The notes beneath the pieces were generated by a model that searched no databases, was not told the origin of the DNA, and saw nothing but the letters and a program-made list of their open reading frames with translations. This document shows positions 45,835 through 55,283 of a stretch of DNA of 64,000 bases, piece after piece. A program made the position numbers and the translations under genes. The stretch's first letter is position 1. Each line of letters begins with the position of its first letter. The stretch comes from Clostridia bacterium UC5.1-1C12. Its GTDB lineage: Bacteria; Bacillota_I; Bacilli_A; Erysipelotrichales; Erysipelotrichaceae. Location of the stretch: contig BBZX01000001.1 of the NCBI GenBank assembly GCA_001305055.1, forward strand, positions 744,001 through 808,000, in the 5' to 3' direction.

Positions 45835-47248
45835 ATGGAACAAAAATCAAATCATTTTTTAGAAACAGAGGCCATTCAAGCATTGATGCGCAAATATGCC
45901 CTGCCCTGCATCATATCCTTGCTGGTAGCGGCATTATACAATATCGTAGATCAAATATTCATCGCCAATGCCAGTTATCTGGCTCTTACGGCAACGCCGC
46001 TAATACTGTTGTATTTCCACTGACCGTTGTCGCACTCGCCGCTGCCGTCATGATTGGCGATGGCTGCTGTGCCTTTGTGAGCTTATCACTAGGTGCCAAT
46101 GATAAAACAAAGGCTCATCAAAGCATCGGCAATGCCATTCTGTTATGCCTGACTGCTTCCCTGCTGCTTACGGCGGTTTATTTACTTTTTCAAGATGCGA
46201 TCTTGACGATGTTCGGCGGACAGGTAAATGCTGAAACATTTGCCTTAAGTAAATCATATTTTTCACTATCACCCTCGGTATTCCCTTCTATATGTTTGGA
46301 CAGGCAATGAATCCCATTATCCGCTCTGATGGAAGTCCAAAATTTGCGATGATTTCTACTCTGGCTGGTGCCGCTGTCAATATTATTTTAGATCCCATCT
46401 TTATTTTTATCTTCAAATGGGGTATGATGGGGGCAGCAGCAGCGACCGTAATCGGACAAGTTCTAACTGCCGTTCTCGCAATCTGGTACCTCTGTCATAT
46501 GAAAGCTGTCACACTGAATAAAAACAGCTTTACGATTCAGCCAAAACTGACTCTGCGCTTTTTGTCTTTAGGTATCTGCAGTTTTCTTTCACAGATTTCA
46601 TTGGTAGCAGCGATGGCGGCAATCAACAATATGATTACCAAGTACGGTGCGCTTGATCCTATATTTTCACAGGCTCAATATGCACAGATACCCATGGCTG
46701 TCGTCGGTATTGTCATGAAATTCTTTCAAATCGTAATATCGATTGCCGTCGGTATGGCAGCTGGCTGCATTCCTATTATTGGTTATAATATCGGTGCCGG
46801 GCGTCAAGACCGAGCGCGCAGTCTGTTTACCCATCTCTTAATTTGGGAGACCATCGTCGGTGCGGTTGCACTACTCATCGCAGAAGGCTTTCCACATCAG
46901 TTAATCACTGTTTTTGGTGCTGCGAATGAAAGTATTTATTATACAGAATTTGCTGTGCGTTCCTTCCGCATTTATTTATGTATGATGATTTTTGCCTGTG
47001 TCAATAAGGCAACCTTCATTTATCTTCAAGCTTTAGGAAAGGCGCTCGTATCTACGCTGCTTTCGATGCTGCGTGAAGTAGTATTTGGTGTCGGCTTTGC
47101 CTTAATCCTGCCGCTGTTCTTTGGTTTAGACGGCGTCCTTTACTCCATGCCGGTATCTGATATTTTAACCTTCTTAATATCCGCAGCGGTTATCTTCAGC
47201 ACTTATAAGTATTTAGATTCAGAACAGAAAAAGGAGATCCTATCATGA
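45835..47248 (+). CDS. MATE-family efflux transporter (two apparent frameshifts)
   Basis: An AAGGAGG site precedes the ATG at 45835, which starts MEQKSNHFLETEAIQALMRK. Shifts near 45985 and 46285 join SYGNAANTVVFPLTVVALAA and FGQAMNPIIRSDGSPKFAMI, a MATE landmark, to the rest, ending LDSEQKKEILS. Twelve helices, about 470 residues. MATE proteins export cationic compounds with sodium or protons. The leader suggests control by transcription attenuation. It overlaps the next gene by 4 nt. Confidence 0.88.
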
Positions 47249-47834
47249 ACAAAAAAATTATTACTATCAGCCGTGAATTTGGCAGCGGCGGCCGAACCGT
47301 CGGCAGGCTTACGGCAGAAAAGCTGGGAATCGCGTGTTATGATCAATCTTTGATTGAGGAATTATCAGTGAAAAGCGGCTTCACAAAGGAATATATTGCC
47401 GAAAAAAGTGAATATGCCAGTCATGGCGGCTGGTTGGCCAATGCTTTGCGGATCGTTCGGTGGACGGCTATTCCAATCAAGATTATATTTGGTTCATTCA
47501 AAGAAAGATCATACTTGAACTGGCGGAAAAAGGTCCGTGTGTGATCGTCGGCCGCTGTGCTGATTATATATTAAAAGAACACGATTGTTTAAAGGTATTT
47601 ATTCATGCCAGTATGGAAAAGCGTGCAAAACGAATCGTTGAACAATATGGTGAAAGAGATGATTCACCGATGAAGCGCTTAAAAGACAAGGATAAACGCC
47701 GGGCCGCTTATTATCAGTTCTATACAGACATGAACTGGGGAGATGTGCATAATTATCACATTTCTTTAGACAGCGGTGAACTGGGCATTGATCAATGTGC
47801 CGAATTGATTACCCATCTTTATAATGCTGAATAA
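47245..47834 (+). CDS. Cytidylate kinase-like protein (apparent frameshift)
   Basis: The start MNKKIITISREFGSGGRTVG contains the P-loop variant typical of cytidylate kinase-like proteins in Clostridia. A shift near 47455 joins it to VDGYSNQDYIWFIQRKIILE, then CVIVGRCADYILKEH and YYQFYTDMNWGDVHNYHISL. About 196 residues. It is coupled to the MATE gene by a 4-nt overlap; this pairing recurs in Firmicutes by my recollection. The real substrate is not established. Confidence 0.82.
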
Positions 47835-47873
47835 TGTAAAATGTACTTATACCGTAATTGGATAAGTACATTT

Positions 47874-48170
47874 TTAATTTTTCCATTGATAGCTGGCCAT
47901 GTTAATTTTCCCTGGGGACGTGCAGAAAACACCTTCATTTGCCAATAATTCGCGCTGTTCCTCCCAGCCTGTGACTAAGCGGCCATCACTGTGCAGTACC
48001 CGATGACATGGATAACGGCCAAAATATTCAGCCTGTGAGAGAATCTTGCCGACCATCCGCGCCCGTTTTGGATAACCGGATAAGGCAGCAATCTGGGAGT
48101 AGCTGGCAACTTTTCCTTTGGGTATTTCACGCACGATTTCTAAGACCATATAGGCAAAATCTTCATTCAT
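47874..48170 (-). CDS. MGMT-family DNA alkyltransferase-like protein
   Basis: Starting at 48170 (GGAGG nine bases before), the 98-residue protein is the C-terminal half of O6-alkylguanine methyltransferases: MNEDFAYMVLEIVREIPKGK, ASYSQIAALSGYPKRARMVG and GRYPCHRVLHSDGRL. PCHRV keeps the acceptor Cys, while alkyltransferase-like ATL proteins have Trp there. The wedge residue Tyr and the Arg finger region (KRARMVG) are present. It is therefore a short protein that could still transfer alkyl groups. It overlaps the end of the upstream gene. Confidence 0.85.
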   Translation of the reverse strand: MNEDFAYMVLEIVREIPKGKVASYSQIAALSGYPKRARMVGKILSQAEYFGRYPCHRVLHSDGRLVTGWEEQRELLANEGVFCTSPGKINMASYQWKN

Positions 48171-48564
48171 CACAAGAAGCCTCCTTCTTTTCATAACCGC
48201 TGTCAATAAAAAAATGATTTGAAATTCTTGTACCAAAACGAGGACTTGAAAAAAGGATCACTTCTATATCCTTTACCTGATCAAGCTTAACAGGCGTGAA
48301 TGTCTGTTTGTATTTTGATTCATCATTATTGATCCAGTGGCCTGATTCATCAAGATTATCCCATGTCTGCAGATATATGACATCATGAATCTTATGATCA
48401 TAATCAGCATGTATTCGATACGGATCAGCATAACCGTCTAAGTAAGTCCCATCCTGCATATGACAGCGAACCATCTTACCATTGATCTCCGCAAGCGTTT
48501 TTTCATTTAACACATTACTCTCTTTTAATTTCCCATCAAGTGTATAAAACATGATTTGTCTCAT
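48163..48564 (-). CDS. Hypothetical protein, SH3-like
   Basis: The 133-residue product begins MRQIMFYTLDGKLKESNVLN and has a segment GKMVRCHMQDGTYLDGYADP, which could be a small beta-barrel, followed by VIYLQTWDNLDESGHWINND and a hydrophobic strand IEVILFSSPRFGT. I do not recognise the family. Its end overlaps the alkyltransferase-like gene by 8 nt, so the two are probably one operon. The start has AGGTACAT upstream. Confidence 0.6.
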   Translation of the reverse strand: MRQIMFYTLDGKLKESNVLNEKTLAEINGKMVRCHMQDGTYLDGYADPYRIHADYDHKIHDVIYLQTWDNLDESGHWINNDESKYKQTFTPVKLDQVKDIEVILFSSPRFGTRISNHFFIDSGYEKKEASCDE

Positions 48565-48630
48565 TTTATGTACCTCTTTTAGTAGATTATAACACAGCCG
48601 CTGGCATAGCTTAAAAGATAATTTTTAGAA

Positions 48631-49154
48631 TCAATGCATAAAGATTCTCTTTTTCTTAATCATTATTGAAAATTCATCAATGATATCCAGCATGAGCCAT
48701 ACTTGTTCTGCCTCTGATTCATCACTATCATGCTTTACATACTTTATCAGCTCTCCATAATAAATCTTATTATATTCAAACATAGACTTAACGCTAACAT
48801 AACTATCATGTATTTTTATTAATATATCAATATTTTTAAGTGATTTACTTAATTCATAATCAGCTGCCTGCGAATGATATACAATGATATCAAAACTGTT
48901 CCAGAAGTCAGTAACCTGAATGCCAATAAAGGCTTCATCATAAAATTTTCTTTTAACAAATAATAAGATACATTATATCCTGATGAAGCGGCATATTTAA
49001 GCCGATAAAAAATGTATCTTCAAGACATGTGTGATAATTTTCATCAAATTCATGCTTATGCAATCAAAAGGCTGCTCATAATACACTTTTTTGTAAGTGA
49101 AATGACTAAAATTAAAGAGACTATTAATAAGACTGCTCAAAGAAATTTCTTCAT
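48631..49154 (-). pseudogene. Unrecognised gene broken over three frames
   Basis: A good minus-strand promoter (TTGAGA and TATAAT, 16 bp apart, 49213-49186) leads to an ATG at 49154. Coding-like stretches follow in changing frames: YEEISLSSLINSLFNFSHFT, then HEFDENYHTCLEDTFFIGLN, then FYDEAFIGIQVTDFWNSFDI through EAEQVWLMLDIIDEFSIMI to a stop at 48631. Together they would make about 175 residues. At least three shifts are needed, so it may be a true pseudogene. No family recognised. Confidence 0.5.
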
Positions 49155-49185
49155 ACTCTGCCTGCCTTTAAACCTTTATATCTGC

Positions 49186-49213
49186 ATTATACCATTTACG
49201 ACTTTATTCTCAA
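49186..49213 (-). promoter_or_regulatory. Promoter of the broken gene at 48631-49154
   Basis: On the minus strand TTGAGA and TATAAT have a 16-bp spacer, and the predicted transcript starts about 25 nt before the ATG at 49154. Confidence 0.55.
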
Positions 49214-49236
49214 TCTCCAACTATTGTACAGCATAC

Positions 49237-49261
49237 AAAAAGGTACCGTTTTAACAGTACC
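49237..49261 (-). terminator. Terminator of ohyA
   Basis: On the minus strand GGTAC, a ten-base loop and GTACC are followed by TTTTT. It starts about 10 nt after the ohyA stop. Confidence 0.6.
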
Positions 49262-49271
49262 CTTAATCAAA

Positions 49272-51077
49272 TTATTCTTCTGTATCCGGAATCAATCCTG
49301 ATTCCTTCAATAAAATTTCCACATCAGTTCCCCTCACAAACCGCATCGCGATCTTAATCATTTCTCTTTCCTTAAATGACAGCTTAATGTTTGTAATCGG
49401 CTGCTTATCAATGGCATAGTAGCAAGCTCTCAGCAATTCACGAACATCATATTTACTGCCCCATACTTCCGGCACACCGCGGTCAACATTTAATAATGTA
49501 TAAACTGATTCCATACCTGTACGCATTGAATATTCCGTAGTGAAAATAGTGTCTCTCGGTGTTTCCGCAAACTGACCGATGAAGGCAAAGTTTACAGCAC
49601 CTTCAGGTACAACCTTTGGACGGTCACTTTCTTTTCTTGGCTGGAAGAATGAATTAATGAACGGCATGAAGCAAGTGGTTGTGTTGCAGGCATTCTTCGC
49701 TAAATCTTCAATTTGATCACCAGGTACGCCGATATGATAGAGCCATTCCTGACAAATTTCCTCACCGGTGCAGTCACGCATTGCCTTTTTAACAAAATTA
49801 CCCTCTTTATTAGTCGTTAAACCATAAACCCAAATCAATACGGTATCTTTATCCTGGGCCTTAAACTGCGGCTGACGATTGATAGTCCAAGACATGTACC
49901 AATTTTCTGTACTGTCTTTAACCGTAACAATACCGCCGGTTGTAACCTTTCCTTCACGAGGATCACGCTTGCAAATTTTCATGATATGCTGAATGATATC
50001 CTCATTCGCAGTCGCAACCGTGGCACTCATCCAGTTTGTAGCTTCAAAATCATCACAATAATGATCCGGATCACCATATTCACCATGGTCAGCCTGCGCT
50101 GCTATATTCTTCCACAGATCCCAGCTTTCTCCTGTACCATTCTTTACACATGATAAATCTGGGGCGGTATTCTGATCGCCGTAGCAAGAGGTATCCGTGC
50201 AGCAGCCATTAGTAATGAATACTAAATCATCAGCAGTTAAATCAATGGTTTGTTCAACACCGTCTTTAATATAAACAATTTGCTTTGCTATACGTTCACC
50301 ATTTTTATTTTCAATGACAACATTTTTAACATTCATGCCAAATTCCAATGTAACGCCATGAGCTTCCAGATACTTCACTAGCGGCAGAATCATACTTTCA
50401 TATTGGTTGTATTTAGTGAAACGCAAAGCACTAAAATCAGGTAAACCATCAATATGGTGTACATAACGGCATAGATAACGCTTCATTTCCAAAGCACTTG
50501 ACCAGCGCTGGAAAGCGAACATTGTCTGCCAATAGAGCCAGAAATTCGTTGACCAGAATGATTCCGGCAGCACATCCGATATTTTTTTATCCTCTAAATC
50601 CTTTTCAGGGGTGATAAATAACTTTGACATAGCTAATGCAGACTCTTTATCTAATGTAAACTTCTTATCTGTATGCGCATCCTCACCGCAATTAGTTGAC
50701 GCACGGCATAAAGAGTAATTCGGATCTTCTTTATTTAACCAATAATATTCATCAAGTACAGTGACTCCCGGAGTTTCGATTGATGGAACATCGCGGTATA
50801 CATCCCACATAACCTCAAAATGATTATCCATTTCACGGCCGCCGCGCATATAATAGCCTTTTGTAATATCTTTGCGGCCATCACAGCTGCCGCCGGCTAA
50901 ATCTAATTTTTCTAAAATATGAATTCGTTCACCTTTCAACTGTCCATCACGAACAAGATAGAATGCTGCTGTCAGAGCGGCAAGACCTGAACCAATCACA
51001 TAAGCTGATTTATGATCAACGTCAGCCGGTTTCTTTGGGCGTGCAAATGCTTCATAATTACCACTGCTATAATACAT
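49272..51077 (-). CDS. ohyA: Oleate hydratase (myosin-cross-reactive antigen family)
   Basis: OhyA adds water to the cis-9 double bond of unsaturated fatty acids, making 10-hydroxystearate from oleate; it detoxifies host fatty acids. The 601-residue flavoprotein starts at 51077 (GGAGGTACTT before ATG). The FAD-binding motif is VIGSGLAALTAAFYL near residue 27, followed by GGSCDGRKD and GYYMRGGREMDNHFEVMWD, signatures of the family. Later segments include NFAFIGQFAETPRDTIFTTE. The frame is intact. A TetR regulator lies upstream. Confidence 0.94.
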   Translation of the reverse strand: MYYSSGNYEAFARPKKPADVDHKSAYVIGSGLAALTAAFYLVRDGQLKGERIHILEKLDLAGGSCDGRKDITKGYYMRGGREMDNHFEVMWDVYRDVPSIETPGVTVLDEYYWLNKEDPNYSLCRASTNCGEDAHTDKKFTLDKESALAMSKLFITPEKDLEDKKISDVLPESFWSTNFWLYWQTMFAFQRWSSALEMKRYLCRYVHHIDGLPDFSALRFTKYNQYESMILPLVKYLEAHGVTLEFGMNVKNVVIENKNGERIAKQIVYIKDGVEQTIDLTADDLVFITNGCCTDTSCYGDQNTAPDLSCVKNGTGESWDLWKNIAAQADHGEYGDPDHYCDDFEATNWMSATVATANEDIIQHIMKICKRDPREGKVTTGGIVTVKDSTENWYMSWTINRQPQFKAQDKDTVLIWVYGLTTNKEGNFVKKAMRDCTGEEICQEWLYHIGVPGDQIEDLAKNACNTTTCFMPFINSFFQPRKESDRPKVVPEGAVNFAFIGQFAETPRDTIFTTEYSMRTGMESVYTLLNVDRGVPEVWGSKYDVRELLRACYYAIDKQPITNIKLSFKEREMIKIAMRFVRGTDVEILLKESGLIPDTEE

Positions 51078-51199
51078 ATTAAGTACCTCCATTTGTTTTA
51101 CACCCATAGAATACTCAATAATTAAAAAAGCTGCCATAGACATTACGTCCTGCCTGTCCAATCTTTCAACATTGCCTTAACCTTGACAAAATTTCATAC

Positions 51200-51227
51200 A
51201 AAAACACTGACTTGTATAAATCAGTGT
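51200..51227 (-). terminator. Terminator of the TetR gene
   Basis: On the minus strand ACACTGA pairs with TCAGTGT around a ten-base loop and ends in TTTTG. Confidence 0.6.
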
Positions 51228-51780
51228 TCCTTTTCAAAATCATGAAGCGCTTTTGTGATATTACCATGTATCATTACATAAAGACGCTGAATAATTGTCT
51301 GCGGGTCTTCCCTCATTCCCTTGCTGATCCAATCCAGCACAATACCGACAAAACCATATTTATAAAAATCTGCAATAAAAGCTTTATCCGCTTCTGATAC
51401 TGTATAGACTGCCGCTTCCTCATCAACAACATCATAAAGCAGATGATAGGTTTGTTCATAAAGGAATCGTTCAAGATGTTCACGATTTAGTGAATGAAAG
51501 GTATTTAATACAAAAGAGCTGTTTTCTATCAGATAGTCAAAAATATTCTGAAAGCCCTGCTGCCAAGTTGCCGCTGTTTTTTATCGCCAAGGATACGGGC
51601 CGCTTCACTGACATAGATCCATTCAATCAGATCATAGATATCCTGAAAATGATAATAAAACGTTTGACGGTTTACCTCACAGTCCTCAACCAGGTCTGTC
51701 ACCGTTATTTTATCCAGCGGTTTCTCCTTCAGCAGCTGTTTTAAAGAGGCCGCTAATGCTTTTTTGGTTGTCTGTGACAT
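51221..51780 (-). CDS. TetR-family regulator (apparent frameshift)
   Basis: The N-terminal helix-turn-helix is clear (KITVTDLVEDCEVNRQTFYY, then HFQDIYDLIEWIY), of the DhaS/YxbF-like TetR group. A shift near 51570 leads to FQNIFDYLIENSSFVLNTFH, and on to DKAFIADFYKYGFVGIVLDW and ITKALHDFEKEH, the C-terminal ligand domain. About 186 residues. It lies upstream of ohyA on the same strand, with a terminator between; control of ohyA by it is plausible but not shown. Confidence 0.82.
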
Positions 51781-51789
51781 AATTAATCA

Positions 51790-52515
51790 CTAAGCGGATA
51801 AGCGCTTATCATGGTGATTTTTTTTCTTGCGCAGTGTCAGTTTTTCTATAAAACCAGTCTTGTATTTCAATGAAATATAACCCACTAATGCCATGATAAA
51901 GGCACCTAAGCAGTCAACGATCAAATCCTTCATCGTATCCTGAAGCGCCGCCCTGCCCATCAGCAGCTCACCGGATTCAAGAGAAAACTTCTGCATATTT
52001 AAGCCCAGAACACCATCAAAGGTAAATTCATAAATTTCCCAAAATACACCTAACGTCACCGCAAAGCAGAACGCAAAAATCGCAATGAAAATCGGCGACA
52101 GATTTAATGGTATCTTATCGGTTTTATTCAGCAATGTCACAAAGGAGAAGCCTAATGCCCCCAGCATACCGCCGGAAAAGGTATGCAGAATCGTATCCCA
52201 ATGCGGTACTGTGTAATAAAATGAACGCACCTCGCCAAGAAAGATCGCTCCATATAGGAAGATCGCATAAAGTACCAGCATGCCGGAAGGAATCTCAATT
52301 TGAAAACGATGAGAAAACAAGCCTGGTAAAGTCATGGCAAATAAGCCGAGAATACATTGTACAAGCATTAATACATAATCACTTTTTACACGTCCATAAG
52401 GAACATCGTTGCCCGCCGGTGCTAGAAATAATCGAATAATCAAAAAGATTGCCGATATCAGTAAAGAAAAAAAGACAAAACGGTTAATAAATTTACGCCA
52501 GTTGAATTTTTTCAT
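51790..52515 (-). CDS. YjdF/DUF2238-like membrane protein
   Basis: A protein of 241 residues with six predicted membrane segments. The motif VPHWDTILHTFSGGMLGALG and the later LGVFWEIYEFTFDGVLGLNM with DTMKDLIVDCLGAFIMAL match the DUF2238 family, whose conserved Asp, His and Glu residues lie in the membrane. The role is unknown. It ends 9 nt before the TetR gene on the same strand, so they may be co-transcribed, with this gene first. Confidence 0.7.
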   Translation of the reverse strand: MKKFNWRKFINRFVFFSLLISAIFLIIRLFLAPAGNDVPYGRVKSDYVLMLVQCILGLFAMTLPGLFSHRFQIEIPSGMLVLYAIFLYGAIFLGEVRSFYYTVPHWDTILHTFSGGMLGALGFSFVTLLNKTDKIPLNLSPIFIAIFAFCFAVTLGVFWEIYEFTFDGVLGLNMQKFSLESGELLMGRAALQDTMKDLIVDCLGAFIMALVGYISLKYKTGFIEKLTLRKKKNHHDKRLSA

Positions 52516-52628
52516 AGATTTTCCTTTCCAAATTTAAAATAATCATCATTATTATATCACTTTCTTTCAAAAAGACAGTCAAATTTACGCAAACTATATA
52601 AACTGTCACCGAAAAGAAAACCGATGGA

Positions 52629-53570
52629 TCACATAAAATCCATCAGTTCAGAAAGTTCTTCAGTCATTCGATTTTCTATGAAATAAGTAAGCAGCCGGTC
52701 TTTTAACTCATTATTAATGAAAGGATAGGTTTCACTGACATACTCTAAATTTCCTGTTTCAAGCATTTCGTCAATAATCTTTTCACGATGCTCTGAGTTG
52801 GAGAAAGGCATAAAATCATCAAGCAGATCAAAACGATCATAAGCCAGCAGCCATGAAAGCAATATCGTTTTCTGGGCTGAGTTAAGGAAAGGATAAAGAT
52901 CATCAAGATCTAAAAAATCAGGTACATTTTCATATTGCACGATTTTTTCAATCAGCAGATCGCGCTGCGCACTGTTTAAGAATGGCAGCAGTTCATCAAT
53001 TTCCAGCTCATCCAAAGGTGTCTTGGCAATCAGTTCACTCATTCGCTCACGCTTGAGAAACGGATAGATGCTGCTTAACTTTTTATTCATTCGGCCAAGC
53101 TTGCCGACTACACGGTCCAACTGGTTAGGCTTCATCAGCGGTGCAAGCTGTTCCAGCAAGCCGCCTAAGTTGATATTGATAAAGGTATCATCAGAGTTTT
53201 CATCTGATTCAGTCTTTTCATCATCAACCGCTATGTCCGCCGCTTTTGGCGCTTCATCCTGAGTCTGCTTTTCCGTAGGTTCAATCGTTATAGTCGTTTC
53301 ATCCTGTTCAGCCTCAGTCACTTCTTCAATGATATGACGGGCAGTCACAACTTCTTTTTCTTCCTTCATTTCGAAACTGCCTCTTAATAAAGTATCAATA
53401 CTGATATGAAAGAGATCAGCAATCTTCGGCAGCATGGTTATATCCGGAAGACTTTCATCACGTTCCCATTTGGATACTGCCTGATAAGTAACGCCCAACT
53501 GGTCTGCGACTTCTGACTGCGTCATATTTGCTGCTTTACGATAATCAGCAATTGTTTTTCCAATGTTCAT
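52629..53570 (-). CDS. XRE-family regulator with tandem helical repeats
   Basis: Starting at 53570 (AAAGGAGAACC), the 313-residue protein has an XRE helix-turn-helix (MTQSEVADQLGVTYQAVSKW, residues 16-35), an acidic linker (about 75-155) and then five or so repeats of about 30 residues: SIYPFLKRERMSELIAK, ELLPFLNSAQRDLLIEK, DLYPFLNSAQKTILLSW, DFMPFSNSEHREKIIDE and ETYPFINNELKDRLLTY. The PFLNS pattern is regular and suggests a solenoid for protein binding. I do not know a named family for it. Confidence 0.75.
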   Translation of the reverse strand: MNIGKTIADYRKAANMTQSEVADQLGVTYQAVSKWERDESLPDITMLPKIADLFHISIDTLLRGSFEMKEEKEVVTARHIIEEVTEAEQDETTITIEPTEKQTQDEAPKAADIAVDDEKTESDENSDDTFININLGGLLEQLAPLMKPNQLDRVVGKLGRMNKKLSSIYPFLKRERMSELIAKTPLDELEIDELLPFLNSAQRDLLIEKIVQYENVPDFLDLDDLYPFLNSAQKTILLSWLLAYDRFDLLDDFMPFSNSEHREKIIDEMLETGNLEYVSETYPFINNELKDRLLTYFIENRMTEELSELMDFM

Positions 53571-53586
53571 ATGGTTCTCCTTTAGG

Positions 53587-53700
53587 TTATCGATTAGGTT
53601 CATAAGACTGTGTATCCAAAACCAAGCTTTTGCGCTTAAGGTTTTTAGCAAATGCATTTTGCTCCTGCGGATAATAGAATTCCTGTTTTGATTGTCTCAT
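53587..53700 (-). CDS. Small basic protein upstream of the XRE-repeat regulator
   Basis: AAGGTGATAAC precedes an ATG at 53700. The 37-residue product MRQSKQEFYYPQEQNAFAKN ends QSYEPNR, 16 nt before the XRE-repeat gene on the same strand. The ribosome site and spacing favour a real small gene or a leader peptide that couples to the regulator. No family recognised. Confidence 0.45.
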   Translation of the reverse strand: MRQSKQEFYYPQEQNAFAKNLKRKSLVLDTQSYEPNR

Positions 53701-53783
53701 GTTATCACCTTCCCTTGACACCTTCATCATAGAGAAGAAACTTGATTCTAACAATAACCCGTTCGTTGAATTGCTGCTTTCAA

Positions 53784-54955
53784 CTATCGGTTGAGTACTA
53801 AAACACCGTGTTTATAGACTTTGTTGACATTTTGTAAAGCAGTGATATCATCCAAAGGATTTTTTCAAGAACAATTAAGTCAGCAAACTTACCGACTTCA
53901 ATCGTACCATGGGTAGCTTCAATGCCTAGACATTCAGCACTGTTATGGGTTGCAAAGGTAATGGCCTCCATCGGCGTAACGCCGTACTTAACCATTAATT
54001 CCAATTCATAGGCTGTTTTATCATGGAAGTTATAAGGCGTACCGGCATCTGTACCAACCGCAATTTTCACCCCAGCGGCATAAGCCCGTTTAAAGCTTTC
54101 CACATGAGCGTCAATCACCAGTTTTGATTTACGCATCACATAATCAGGCAGTATGCCCTCGCCATGATCGACGATACATTTTGGAGCCGCGAGCGTAGGC
54201 ACCAGATAAGTACCCTGACGCAGCATCTGGGCGATTACTTCATCATCAAGGTAGATGCCATGCTCAATGGAATCAATACCGGCATTCAGCGCGTTGCGGA
54301 TTCCCTGATTTCCCTGGGCATGAGTCGCTGTTCTCTTGCCTGCCTTATGAGCCTCTTCTACACAGACCTTCATTTCTTCCATTGTAAGCTGTGCGCTGCC
54401 CGGTTCTACACCTTTAGTCATAACACCGCCGGTAGCCATTATTTTAATGACATCCGCTTCCTCGCGAAGCAGAATGCGTGTATTCTTACGGCATTCATCA
54501 ACACCGTCAGACTGCATGCCGCTGCTCCAGCCGTGACCGCCGCTCATCGTGATCACTCGGCCGCATACGACAAGATCCGGGCCAACCACTGTGCCATTTT
54601 TGATACAATCACGAAGCTGCTGCTCACTGGTACCCTCAGAACCCAGAGAACGGGCAGCGGTAACTCCGCTGTAAAGCAAATCATGCATGAAACGCTCCCC
54701 ATCATAAGCCTTCTGCAAAGGTGTGCGTGCCTGCTCTTCTTCAGCCCTCATATCACAAGGTGAAAAAGCATGAATATGCGCGTTAATCATTCCCGGCATA
54801 ATCGTAAAATCAGAATAATCAATGAATTCTACTTCCTTAGCCATTTGTTCAGCCTTTAATATCCCTTTAATCTTCCCCTCATCAATGCACAGGATCATGT
54901 TCTCACTGACATTCCCGCAGCCATCAATTAATCTTCCAGCTTTTATATATTCCAT
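53784..54955 (-). CDS. Amidohydrolase, imidazolonepropionase/prolidase-like (apparent frameshift at the end)
   Basis: A metal-dependent TIM-barrel hydrolase. Metal ligands are visible in MINAHIHAF (HxH), the carboxylated Lys in DVIKIMATGGV, THAQGNQG, SIEHGIYLD and GTDAGTPYNFHD. The C-terminal frame breaks at an A-run near 53865; restored, it reads EKNPLDDITALQNVNKVYKH and ends at 53784, the usual beta-domain end. About 390 residues. Members act on dipeptides, carbamates or imidazolones; the substrate here is open. It lies after the pfl operon. Confidence 0.87.
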
Positions 54956-55039
54956 AAATTAAGCCTCCTGTCTTTCATTCTATTTTACCTTTTGATGCAT
55001 CAGAAGTAAATGAAAAGTCTGGTTTTCACCAGACCTAGC

Positions 55040-55273
55040 TTACATTTTTTCGTGCATTGTACGAGATATTACCTCGTCTTGCTGTTCCTTTGTCAATTTA
55101 TTAAAATTAACGGCATAACCGGATACCCGAATTGTTAACTGCGGATATAATTCAGGATGCTTCTGAGCATCTAACAATGTTTCTCGGTTAAATACATTCA
55201 CATTCAGATGATGACCGCCGCTTTCCACATAGCCGTCAATCAAATTTACTAGATTATCTACACGCTGACTCAT
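55040..55273 (-). CDS. Glycyl-radical domain of pyruvate formate-lyase as a separate frame (GrcA-like)
   Basis: The 77-residue product [20 protein letters not shown] with [20 protein letters not shown] and [20 protein letters not shown] is the C-terminal end of pyruvate formate-lyase, with the radical Gly in RVSGYAV. It is preceded by TAAGGAGGAACTT, a perfect ribosome site whose TAA is the stop of the upstream pfl frame. Deleting one G before this would fuse the two frames and keep the alignment. So it is either a real split, like E. coli GrcA, or one more base error. Confidence 0.8.
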   Translation of the reverse strand: MSQRVDNLVNLIDGYVESGGHHLNVNVFNRETLLDAQKHPELYPQLTIRVSGYAVNFNKLTKEQQDEVISRTMHEKM

Positions 55274-55283
55274 AAGTTCCTCC

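Noticed and set aside
54164..54763. 199-codon frame on the plus strand within the amidohydrolase gene
   Set aside because: It is the shadow of a well-supported gene with metal-binding motifs.
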